A program made the position numbers and the translations under genes. Under the pieces are notes generated by a model, which did no database searches, had not been told where the DNA came from, and saw only the letters and a program-made list of their open reading frames with translations. Source: Trogon surrucura (lineage: Eukaryota > Chordata > Aves > Trogoniformes > Trogonidae). Taken from it: a DNA stretch of 64,000 nt. This document shows positions 47,151 to 59,237 of this stretch, one piece after another (position 1 is the first letter of the stretch; every line of letters begins with the position of its first letter). The stretch lies in NCBI GenBank assembly GCA_020746105.1, contig CM036618.1:12321001-12385000 (forward strand). The letters run 5' to 3'.

Positions 47151-50100
47151 GCATATTTGAAGTGATGATTTTTTTGCAGTTTCCCATATTCTTTTAGAAA
47201 TGACACTTCTGGTAAACTGCTGAAAGTGTGCATCTGTCTTTTATAAAGAAAGGACTTAATTAGCACATCTTCTCCTCTGTTGAATAAGAAAATAAGGCGG
47301 AGAGGAAAGAGGAAGAGATTTATTTTGGTGCCATTTGAATCATAGCTAGCCGAGCATGCAAAGCCTGAAATATTACTAAAGCTGAAAGAAATGATGTATA
47401 AATGGAAAAGTCATCCCTCACATTTAACAGCAAACAGTAGATACAATACACCATGTTCTGGTGAAGAAGAGCAGCTTTCCAGTGGAATTATTCCAGATTT
47501 ACACTGTTGTGGCTGAAATGAGAAGCTGTCCCACAGAGCATATATAACTATATGAGTAACATGATATTCTTTTTTCCTTGGATGATCTTATTCAAGTTTT
47601 GCTTGAATTGCCACCCATGGCTGGCAATAGGTAACATGGCCCACTTAGGTGCTGTAAAAATGTGAAATGAAAGATAGTCCTGTACATTGAGATCTTGAAA
47701 CCTGGGTATGGTAGTAGAGGCTGTAGACGAATGTATCAAACACAGATGGCAGTGAGTTTGTTATTGGCAGAATGAAAATAATAATTTTGGCTGTTAGGTC
47801 AACATTTATTGTGTTATTTGAAGCTGTCATGGAAGAGAAGTTTTAAGAGGATCTTGAAATGGCTGTGGGGATGCTCCTTCCACACAGGGGTAGCAAGAAT
47901 AAATCCTCCAGCTAATTTTGGTAAAATTTGGCTAACGAATGGTCTAGATGCGGATCATTTGGGACAGAAGGAACATTGTTTTCACATCAGCTAATGCTGG
48001 AACATGGGCCACAGCGAATAGGTAACCGCACCAGTTACAAACTTTCAGCTGCCTCAACTGACTGTCTTGCAGGTGGAGGTCAGGTAACATTTTACTGGTG
48101 TGGAAAGACAAGAAACTGAAGAAGGAGAACAACCTGAAAGACTGTAACTTGAAGGTTTAAAAGAGGAAGCTGATGTGCCTGAAGTAACCAACCAAGAAAA
48201 TGTTTCTGAAAGTATTTCAAATGAAACGGGATAGACTTACAGTAAAACTACAGAAGTGGAAGGAGTGGAAACTAGAAGATCTTAATTTATACTGACAGTT
48301 GCCACATTTATTCTAATTCTGCCTGATACATATCAGTTAAGGGAAAAAAAAACCTTTCAGAACAGAATGAAATACAAGTTGGAGTTATCTGAAATAACCA
48401 CAGGTAAATTCATGACTGAAGCAGATTAACTGCAATTAATTGTTATTCTGTGATCTGTAAGCTGAGAAACAGGGCAAATTAGTACATTTAGATTTATTGG
48501 TGTGTTACTAGAAGCTACAGGCTTAAAAATATTCAACATGGGTAAAAGCAGAAAAAATTCCAGCTCAGCTATGACTGCTGTTTCACAGTAAGTAGATCAG
48601 CCAAACTGATTTCTGTTGAAACTAAAAATAAGCCAGAACTAGGCATGTTTTGTGGGGATTTCTTCTTTAGACATATCAAATTTAAGCTCACACTGTGCTC
48701 TTTTTTGGGTGCTTTAAAAAATGTCCTAAGATTTGAGTTCATGCAGATGGAAACAGGACAAGGGAAGGATGTGTGGGTTACTAATAAGAGTATGAGGTTT
48801 GAAACTGTGTCTCAGTTTATTTAAACAACCCTCCCTTCATCGCTGTGTGTTCCAAGGACGCAGCACGGTTCTCAGAAAACAGGTTCATCCTGTGTCTCAA
48901 TGCAAGTTGAGCGGTAGCACTGGTGGTTTTCTCTGTAGCTTTTTGTAAAGCCAGTTTAACTGAGTAGGCATCTGAATCTAGTGTTCAGTAAACGGAGGGA
49001 AAAAAATCCAGGTGTTTATTAAAAAAAATCAAAACATGTTACCTCCTTTCAAATATCCTCCTGCATCTGCTGTCAGAGTATGTGCCATTTCACTTCATGA
49101 GTGACACTGTCTCCCTGTCCTGGTTATGTTACCCTTCACAGCTATCCTCGAGGCAGATTCACAGCATTCCAGTGCTGTAGCCAGTGAAAGGAATGAAAGT
49201 TATTTTCATTTAATCTAAAACTTTCAGATATTATTAGCAGTTATAGATTACCCCTATTTATGTCACTCAGTGACTGCCAATATTTTAAATTACCATTTAG
49301 TGTCTTTATCAGTGTTATCTGTGTTAGAAATTTGATATAATTTTTCTTTTTACTAAGAAGTACTTGAGGAAAACACAGCCTTGACTTGCAGGCATGTTAA
49401 CACAAAGTGTGCTCTTGTTTTGTCTTGGTCTATAGTACATGTTGAAAAATGCTATACAATAACATCTGTTATTACACAATAGTTCTCTATTTGCTTCCAG
49501 GGAGCTTACAGTAACCCAATATTGTGTAATTCTTTTTCTTCACATAAAACAATGAGAGCGTATGCTGGCCTGTAAAAGACTGTATGGCCTAAAGTAATAA
49601 ATACCTCTCAAAGACACTCAGCACAAAACCTCATTGTTAGAGCAGTTTTGCCAAAGAAGTTGCACTGTGGCTCAGTCCGATGAAAAGCAGCTATCTTGGT
49701 GTCGAAATATTTAAAATTTCTCAGAAAGATTTCAAAAGAATTCACGTGTCAGGCAAGTGAGTCACAATATGTTTATGTGATTTGAGTGTGACAGGTGCAG
49801 CACAGACTGAGCAGTATGAACATGGAGCTGGAGCTGTGATTGCATCCCCAACCTTGCTAACAAGATCATACTGTCCTAAACAGTGGAGATAACCCTTTGC
49901 TCAGTCTATATAGACTGTCTTTGGAGCTTGTGTGCCAACGTGATCATCCTTTCTTTTCTCCTGAATAGCAGATGACAGGGAGTTCTTCGCCATAACAGTT
50001 GTAACTCTTTTTCAGAACCATTAAATGCTATAAATGGTGGTATGTAGGTGGGAATAATAGATAAAAAACCAGTATGACTTCTTCCAATGTTTTACTTGCA

Positions 50101-50929
50101 ACGAAGATTCAAAGTGGAAAACCTTATTTAACTTTCCAGGAATTCATACAGGCTTGAATATTTTTTTTATGTGTAGAGCCTTGTGGCCAGTGACAGCACA
50201 CACCACTGTGTCCAAGAAAAAGCCTGATGCTGCTATAGTTTCTGTAAATAATTTGTTACTATTGTTAGTTGCTTAACATTTGCAATTAGATGCCTTCAGG
50301 ACAATACGCATAAATAAAGAGAGCCAGATGGGTTCCATCTGGCCAAATATAGATGTTTACGTCTAAACTGGTCCCTACAAATTCTTACTGTAGTCAGTGT
50401 CAAGAAAGGACACTTCTGGGGTTTTGATTTATCTCAGGTTAAATTAAATGCTTAGAACTAGTCAGCTGAATAGCCATTCTCGGAGCTCTTACTTCTCCCC
50501 ACAGATTTCAGGTTTAGGGGATCATCCACACTGTAGATAGTGAAGAAGAAAGATCAGGGAGGTGAGTTCTAACCCACTTACCGCAGCTACTGTGGTCTTA
50601 GCAGAGATCTATCTACAATCCATTAAAAATATTTCATTAAAAAAATGCAAAAAGAAGAAGGAGAGAGGTAGGTCATATTTATATACTTTACTGATTTACT
50701 TTTGGCAGTATATGAAATCTAACACATTTAAGTAAAGTCTATTACATCCTCAGGTAGCAAAAGTCAAGCATCAAGCTACATTTTCTCATAGAATTGTTAT
50801 TGATGCAGCCCTGCTAATATTCAAAGGGATGACAAGGGATAAAAATCAGTACAGAAGTAGCCTTGACAGTGTTATAGTAAAGGATATGGTTTATAATGCA
50901 TTTTTCCCATCCCACTCTCTCTGTTAATG
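47151..50929. other. Unassigned AT-rich stretch
   Basis: No gene or clear repeat. 47280-47430 is a unique block of mixed composition that might be conserved, but nothing in it can be named. Open frames are below 65 codons. Confidence 0.5.
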
Positions 50930-51196
50930 ATTATTGGTGTAGCGTGCTTTGTATAGTAAAAGCAGAGTTGTTATTGGTGGTTCTTCCCTCCTCCAGGTTT
51001 TCACACTGGCCTCATTCAGATCATTGTTGTCCAGGACCAGTAATTTTCTGTCAATGATTTTAATGAGGAGCAGGAAATAGGGAGATATTTCCGGTCCTTT
51101 TCTTTTGGAATGAATGGCCCCGAAAGAATACGATGTAACATTACTCAACTCCAAAGTGAGTAATTCCAGTGGTTCAACAAGAGCATCCTGGTCCAA
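50924..51196 (-). other. Unrecognised 90-codon minus frame
   Basis: The translation is unusually protein-like for this region: LVEPLELLTLELSNVTSYSF, then SPYFLLLIKIIDRKLLVLDN and KTWRREEPPITTLLLLYKAR. It has mixed charged and hydrophobic blocks and balanced codons. No family is recognised, no convincing splice sites bracket it, and the length is within chance for 64 kb. Alternatives are a conserved non-coding element or a decayed exon. Confidence 0.2.
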
Positions 51197-51229
51197 CTTT
51201 CAGAGGATGATGCATTAGCCAAATAAATG

Positions 51230-52407
51230 GTAACAGTTCAAAGCAATACAGGCTTCCACTAAGCAGTTAGAAGAGCTAACCTGTTAGGACATTTTCTTTT
51301 TTATTCTGATTTATCTTTTGCAATATTGATGAACTCCTTACTCAGTTGTAAGCTATAAGCTGAAGCACACTGCTGCAATTCTTTGCTACTGCCTATAACA
51401 CACACTGACACACTACACATAGAAAAATAAGAATCACTGCGTTCATTTGTTTTGCATCTTCAGTCTTGAACTATGAATGAAAAATCACCCTGATTATGTG
51501 GTTCCTGGTGTACTGCAGAGACCATATTAACTTCTATGAAAACTGAGCTCAATGTCTGGTCTGAAATGAAAAGACCATGCACAATTGATGATCTCCATAG
51601 TAGCAGGTCACTCTCTAAGAAAATAGAACTCTAGCAGAATGAGAGAAGAAGAGAAAAAGGTTTATAAGGTGAACTTTAAAAATGGGCATGACCTTTAGTC
51701 AAATAAAGATACTATACTAAAAAGGAGAAGGTTGAACTGAGAGAAGATGGACAGAAATGGCAGAAGGCCAGAGTTTTAAATGTGGCAGAAAGTTGACATA
51801 GTGATGTTTGTTATTCTGTAGATTTGTAATTCTCTTGCATTTCCTACCAATAATGGAGGAGTCTAACATTTTCATTTGCAAAGTCATTACCTCCTCACTT
51901 TAGCAGTCATGGTTTGTCCAGAGAGTTAATATAGTAACCTTAACGGAAGTCTGGAGACCTTATGCATATGTTGTTGAAACGTTCAAACAGTGGTACAATG
52001 TGCAGCAGCAAAAGGTAAAATTAGAGCACCATGGTCTGTGGTTTGTGTGTTTTGGGCACAATCTTTTTTCTTGCCCACAAATCGTGCCTGTGATCCAGCT
52101 AATTGTTTCTCTGCTGTCAATCACAACTTTTCCTTCATGAAGTCATACTTCCCCAAAATGAACAAAAGGACAAGGACTCGGCACTGTCAATGCCAGACAG
52201 AAAGATGAGAGTAGTGACCCAAAATCAAGTTGACTTTGAGAAGGGTAGGATCCAAAGACTGAGTTAAACTCAACAGTTGATAAACATTCAACTGTCAAGT
52301 CTGTAAGATACTGTGGCACCAGAGTATATATTGGGATAACCAGCTACACACTCCAGAAATGCAGGAATATCATGAAAGTGGTGCATGACACTGAATATAA
52401 CACTCTT
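51230..52407. other. Unassigned spacer
   Basis: AT-rich, with no gene or repeat recognised before the minus CR1 tail. Confidence 0.5.
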
Positions 52408-52630
52408 TAGAATCACAGAATCATATCATGTTTTGGGTTGGAAAGAACGTCCAAAAGTCATCTGGTCCAAACCCTTGCAGTGATCAGGGGTATCTTTAAC
52501 TAGTTCTGGTTTTTCAGAGCTCCCATCCAACCTGATCTTGAATATTTCAGGAGATAGGAAACTTTTAACCAGAAGAATGATCATCCAACTTTCTTATAAC
52601 CTCTGCAAAAAAAACATTTCCTTGAGAAAA
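52408..52630 (-). mobile_element. CR1 LINE 3' end, diverged
   Basis: TAGAATCACAGAATCATATC is the reversed octamer tail. GGGTTGGAAAGAACGTCCAA and CATCTGGTCCAAACCCTTGC correspond to the CR1 3' UTR 'ggttggaaaagacctttaagatcat..agtccaacc'. CATCCAACCTGATCTTGAAT corresponds to the ORF2 end. The inner part (52560-52630) is badly decayed. The 3' UTR wording differs from the other copies, so this is another subfamily. Confidence 0.8.
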
Positions 52631-55600
52631 ACTCTGGATGTTGGATGGAAGGGAAGCAAGATTTCCTGCCAAATGGAGGTACAACTTGATTGTGTTTTGT
52701 CAGAGGGCAACTTGATAGCACTTTCCTTGTAAAAAGAAGGTGTGAGTTGTTATTTTCAATTTTTTTTTTTTTTGGTAAGCAGAAGACTGATTTCACATGA
52801 TTTAAAGAAAGAGGATGGCCACAACTGTCTTATTAGAGTGATCCAGAAACATTATTAGAAGGGCATGCAAAAGAAAGAATTCTCCGTGATGATAAAAGAC
52901 ACCCTGAAGTTCTTTTTCTACTCGAATCTCCACACAACGTATTCAAAACTGCTAACAGAATGATCTTATGGGAAAGTGTTGTAGCTATTACCTGCCCAGA
53001 ATTGCCTCATAAAAGTTCTTAAGCACTTCAACATGTTTTATTCTGGATAACCAGAGAACCTTGGAGATGTGGGAGAATGCAAAAAGCTTTCTCAAAAATA
53101 TACCAAAAAATATAAATAGAAGTCTTGACCCATGGCACCGCACAGTTTCAAGGCAGCAATGCACAAAGAACAGGGAGAAGGATGAAAATAATGTCACAGC
53201 AGTATAGGATGAAATTAATTCTTTGTATCATTCCAGTGAAATCATTCTTGACTCCTGCAGGAGAATAGGCAGCCAGATGAGTTGCTAGCATTTTTTACTT
53301 CCAAATAATGTGGGGAGAGGGAGCATAAAAGGCAAAAATCTCAAACGTCATTTAAGAAAAGGACTGAAGAAGACGTTGTTGAAGTCTTCCAATTCTCTTT
53401 CCATATCTGCTTTGAAGGTAAAAGAAGAGGCACTTTAAGTGAAGAGGAATTCATATACTCTAGAATAAGACACCATATTCACAACAATATATTGGAATCA
53501 TCTTGTGCTTACAATAACAGGGAAAAGAAATGATCCTTTTGTAGTTGGAGGCAAGAAATTGCCCCAGTGAAACCTGGAGAAGCTGAGTTCAAGGCTCTTG
53601 ACTTTTATTCCTACCATGAGCCACCACACCTGAGCTGCTTCCTGTGTGTGGCCAGGCTGCTCATCTTCTGCAGGTTATATTCCATTGACATCCACAGAGA
53701 TCTAGCCCACGCACAGAAAACATGCTGACAATTTGGATGTAACATTTTTGTCCCACCTTCATCTCAAGCATTCATAATTGTTTTGATCAGAAGTAACTTC
53801 ATCTCAGGGATTTGAATCTGAAGTTTAGATTTAGCCCATTCTAAAGATGAAATCTTATTACATGATTCAGAGGCAGATGGATAGCCCGATTGCAAACTTC
53901 CTACTTAGAGTTTTCTCCTGGGATTTGATTCAGGCCCATTTCTCATTTTCATATAAGCTTGACTGTCAGGTTTTTATTTTTTGAAAATGTACTAATATAG
54001 CCAAGCCAAAATAATTAAGACATTGCTCATTGTAAATTAAATTTAGAATGTAAAAGTGTCTGTGCCAACTAAAAAAAAAAATAAAATCAAAGAGACTTTG
54101 CAGGCACAAATTTCAAACCACATTATATTGTTGGAAACTTTTTTCAATGGAAGTGATGACACAACTTTAGATGGCAACATCCTGAATAAAACATTGTAAT
54201 AAATACTCAAAAGTGGTTATTAAGGAAGGAAAAAACCTTGGTATTTGCATTACATCATGTATCCTTTTGTCCCCTAATCTTCAGCCTTTTCCAATCTTGA
54301 AAGATTTATAGTTTGCTAATTCTATAAGGCAAGAGGACATTCTCCTACCCAGCAAGGTCGGTCAAATCCACTCCAGGCAGTGATCAGTGGATTAACACAT
54401 GTCACTGACCTCCCTATAACTTTACTGCTGCCAGGATGTTTCAGTTAAAGATGATGACACTGTGAACGTTGGAATGGACAGCTGGTCTTGCCCTCTGGCT
54501 GCTGAAGGCATGAGTAAATCTAAACCCCATGGCAGTATGTACCTTTAGTGCATCCCTGTTTAACAGGGAGTCTGCTCTCATAAGCCTGACAGAAAAATAT
54601 TCACACTTCTATGCGTATACATGCACATATAGTAGTTGATTTTCAGACCTCCAGAATATTTTTGTTTTGCTCTAGAGGAGTCAAATAGAGTTTCTGACAA
54701 TCCCCTCAAAATATTAGGAAAAAGTTAGTTTGGAAACAGACACAGTGCCTTGTTCCAACTCCACTCAAGTTAAAGTTTTCCCACTGACTTCTATGGGAAT
54801 AAATCACACTACTGGAGTGGGTGGTCCCTCTGTCCTACACAGTGGGCCAAATCACCCCCAGATCCTAACTCACCATGTGCTGTGGTTTGGACTCACTGCT
54901 GCTTTCAAATTTCAGGTTTGGCTGAGCTGTGCAGTGGGAGGAGTGAAACAAAGGATGGGTTCTTAGCAAGCTGATGTTTTTGTCTTCTCAACTTGGCCCC
55001 TGGCACAAATTAGAACATCCTAAGGCACCAAAATCTAAAAACTACAAGCAGAAGTAATCGGTTTTCAAGGGCAACACTGGCAGCTGGAAATCACTGAAAC
55101 GCTGTAGTAGTTACCCACACCCACTCCCTGACCATTTAATCGTTTTTGCTGGCTTTACATCAGCTGAAGATACCCCCAAGTGTGTCCTCAGTTGGCCTTT
55201 AGAGTCACTGGAAAAATACAAGGAGACTGGAAATGAGCTGATTTGTTTGCCTCCTGTCATGGCACTTTGCTTTTCAGTTGTGCGCCATACCTCTGCTGAA
55301 GACCAGTATTACTGAGGAACTTCTTATCACTGATGCTCTGAAGAATGACTAGAGCAAAAAAAAACATCCTTCAGTACTGCTAGGAAATTCTTTTCCTTTC
55401 AGTGTTTCAGTGCATGCTAGCAGCTGTCCTTTGCTGGCCAAGTTGGCTAAGCTATACTGAAGTCACAGAGCTATAAAAATTTACATAAGATGAAAACTGG
55501 ATCCAATCTTTATTCTTGTTTGCTGTATAATAACTGCATAACCTGTACTTTAAAATATATTAGAGGAGCAAGTAAGTATAACAATCTTTCTCCAGATCCA

Positions 55601-55893
55601 TCAAGGCAGATAACTGCCATGACAGCTCTGAATTTCTGGAACAATACGGGTTTGCACCTGTTTAGGATCCTCCCATACAAGGTAGTACTTGAAATATTGT
55701 GTCCAAACATCTGCATATTGTTAAGCCCTAAAGAACAAAATTTCAGAGTAAGATTAAACATACTGCATATCTACAAATACTGTCAACAAATTAACCTTAT
55801 TCTTGTGTCCAAACATAACACTTATATCTCTCTTTTCCCTGTCAGAGAATTCCAAAAGTTTGGAATTATTATATTTTAGCCCCTACCCCCCAC

Positions 55894-55921
55894 AAAAAAA
55901 AAAAAAAAAAGAAAAAAAAAA
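55894..55921. repeat. A-rich run (A17-G-A10)
   Basis: Preceded by CCCCTACCCCCCAC and following a 129-codon plus frame. It resembles a retrocopy poly(A) tail, but no AATAAA precedes it closely and the frame has no identity, so it is called simple sequence. Confidence 0.8.
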
Positions 55922-58900
55922 GAAGGTTGTTCTGAATTTATTGACCTTTCATCATCAAGTGGTTTGTTCTGGCATTATATGGTTGTCTGAAATAGAAGGA
56001 ATGGTTGTACAGAAAAATTTTGCTAAAACCCTTGTAACTCTTCTCCCATGTGCTCTGTGCTGCCCCACTTTTTGCCATCTGGTTTTCATAAGCCCCACAA
56101 CACTGGGGTAGTTTGTCCAGGCACCTTGTGCTCAAGGAAGGGAGCTGGCCCAATGCGCAGCAAGGTTTAGCTGCCAAGTGTGTGTAGGATGGCTCAAGTG
56201 GATGAAAGATTTCTATCTTTTATGAACTGCTGAGCACTGCCTTGTTTAAGACGCTTCAATCTTTGCAGGGCTGGAAGACAGTCTAGGTTTATTGTAAGGT
56301 GGGTATTTGAGAAATAACCAGCTGTTGGCATCTGTAATTTGACCTCTTCATGCAGGATATATAAGCATCTTTGTAGTATGCTTTAGCAGATATTTATGGG
56401 ATGCAGTGTCCTTGCAGCTAGCATCTTGTGGAAAAAAGGACACATGGAAAATTACATCATTAGCTCACTTTTGGAACATACCACTCCTGGTTTACTTTTT
56501 GGTCTATACTCCTCCTCCTCCCTTATTTTTCAGTTATGACCCTATATTTGAATTCCTCACCCACCCCATTCCTCATGATCAGCTACTTCATATTGCATGG
56601 TGTTCCTGGCATTTCTTCAGCAGCAACGGGAATTTAACCTCTCTGTAGTTCTTGCTGCTAACAGCGCTTTGCCAAACCTGGTAAATAATGAATTATGTGG
56701 TGAATATATTCAAGCAATGATGTTTTTATTACTTCTTTGTCTTTACCTTGGTGTTTCATAATAATCAAAACAAATTTTGTGAAGTATAAGACCTATAATT
56801 ATGGAAATCCAATGTAGTTTTGATTAATTATTATATATTTTTTTAGTGTCTTATGCTTATATTTCACATTAATATCTGACAAAAGCTCTAACCATGTGAA
56901 TCAGAGTAATGTCTCACACTCTGAGCACCACTTGATCCTGAAATTTGATCTGATATTTGAAAATCTCTTTTTTATCATTGTGCTAGCTCTCAGCAGACCA
57001 TATGAAAGAATTTGGTAGTCCTAGCTTCTCTGCATTAGATGATCAGATTGCCAAATTATGAGCAAAATACCAAAATAGTCTGTTTTTCAGTTCTATCAGT
57101 GTCAGAGAGTCCTCATTAATAATTCAAGTTGGTATCAGGTTATGCAATACATATTGTATGCAAAGAATAACATTAAAGTGCTATGTATTAGCTACAAATA
57201 GTTTAAAATTATGCATTTTTTTGTTAAATATTATCTTTCTGTGCAATGTTACAAGTTGTAATAGAATAATTAATCAAGCAATTTATCTGAAAAAATACTC
57301 TATGAGGTCCGAAGTATAAGAAAATATTTATTGCAATGGTTTTCATTAATGAAAATCAACCAATTTCATCTCTGAAATTTGTAAAAACAAAAATTGAAAC
57401 TACAACTTTTCAAAACTTGAATATGGCTCTAATTTTTAGTATTTTTTTCCCCAGTTACTTAAACAACTCTGCTTGGGATGCACTCTCTTTTTTTACATCT
57501 TTCATTGCTTTATTTGGCATAATGTTTTCTTATTTGACATAACAAAAATAACTTCCCTCAGTAATATTGTGAAATGGAGGTGGTGATATGGCATTTTCCC
57601 TTACATAAGACTAGTAATCTTTATGATTTCCTTCTGTACGATTCTTCCTCTTTGTTTAGCTGCTGTAAGTGACCTTGGTTTGCCCATTCTCTCCTGCTTT
57701 TTCTTGCTTCTCAGTAAGATCCACCTTCTTCTCTGCCATCCTTCCCAGCCCATATTACAAAATTACAGAGCAAAATAGTGATGTACCCCTTATGAATGAT
57801 AAACAGTATAATCTGAGACTTAGAACAAAAGCAGAAGTCAGGGACAGAAGAGGTTATACCTGTTCCACAATGCATGCATCAGAAAGGGGGTGTAACTCCT
57901 GGAAACACTGCAAACTACTGAGGGCAGAGATCCTTAAAACAGCTCTGGGACCTGACACACAGGAGATGGAGGAGTACAGCTTCCCATTTGTGCTTGTGTA
58001 TTGACGGGTATGGCTACACTCTTGGTTGCAGCCTGTACCTCTGCTCCTGGGTCCCAGGACAGTACTCTGAGAAGCACTTGTGGCATTTCCTTGGCAAGGT
58101 TGTGGCAAGAGGCAGGCCATATCAAATAAGAGATACCAGAGGTGTTGTCATTGTTCTTCCTCAAAAAGTAATGGCAGAAGCCATGAGATTGAGCTTCTCT
58201 GTCTCTTGCACAGCCTGAGGACTGCTCTGTAGTGAAATGTGCCAATTAGGGGTGAACGAAAATCCTAAGTGCAGATGTTGCCATCTACTCCCAAGTCCAG
58301 AAGTTAACAGTGTGGTCCAGACAATGGATTTGTCCGTAATGTTTCAGATGAAAATGTATATGAAGAAAAATCTGTTTAAATAGTAAAATTTGGAAAACCA
58401 TATCACTTTTGCTTCTTCAAAAGACACTCAGATTCAGGATACAAGCGTTCTCACAAATTCAACTCTGGTAACCTTTGTGTCACCCAGAAATATGACAAGT
58501 CCTAGGTATGAAACTGTGTTTGCATAGTTTACTTACAATGGAAGTTCTTAAGGGAAACATATTTTTGTGATGTAGTTATACAGCAAGCAGTAGAAGTGTG
58601 GAAAATAGCAGCTTTGTAGCAATGATTAAAATGTGAACACTTCGGAAATAAACTGAGGCTTTTGGTTTGGTTTTCTTGAGAAACAGCTCTGGTTTCTGTA
58701 AGATTTGTCATCTCTGTAATTTAAAACACAGTTCAGAACATGATTATAATGGAAGGCAGTACATCCTACTCTAACACTAGTCATTAAGAAGTTGACATCT
58801 ATCATTTTGACACCTAAACGTCTCTTCAGGCAGTGGAGAGGAGTGGCACTACCCTTGCTTGTTCAGCACCTTTGACTTAAACACCTCTCTTAGGATGGGG

Positions 58901-59175
58901 TGAATTGCTCCCCCAAAGACACCTCTCTCCGTTAGCTGTGAATGGCGGCTACACAATGAGTTTCAGCTGCTGCCTCACTGCCAATTATCTCCTCCATTGA
59001 CAAACGTACTGCTCACAACAATTTCTAAGGATTTACTTGTTTAATGTCATTATCAGTCTTCATCAAAGATCCAAATTAGAGATCATAGAATCGTGTGGCA
59101 CTGTGAAGCATACTTCATCAAATCAAAATTATTAGCAGAATTTCTCCTGGACAGCGTTTTGGAAATGTCTATCAA

Positions 59176-59237
59176 GTTTATTTATTTTTATTTATTTTTG
59201 TTTTGTTTGTTTGTTGTTTTCTTTTTTTTTTTTTTTT
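59176..59237. repeat. T-rich low-complexity tract
   Basis: TTTA and TTTG repeats leading into a run of 16 T. On the minus strand it reads as an A-rich tail with TAAA units. No element body was identified beside it. Confidence 0.85.

Noticed and set aside
55490-55879. 129-codon plus frame followed by an A17-G-A10 run, considered as a retrocopy
   Set aside because: No parent protein recognised, no AATAAA ahead of the A-run, no target duplication seen, and the minus strand is also open.
59085-59105. GATCATAGAATCGTG as a CR1 tail
   Set aside because: Only about 12 bases resemble the reversed octamer and no 3' UTR sequence follows.
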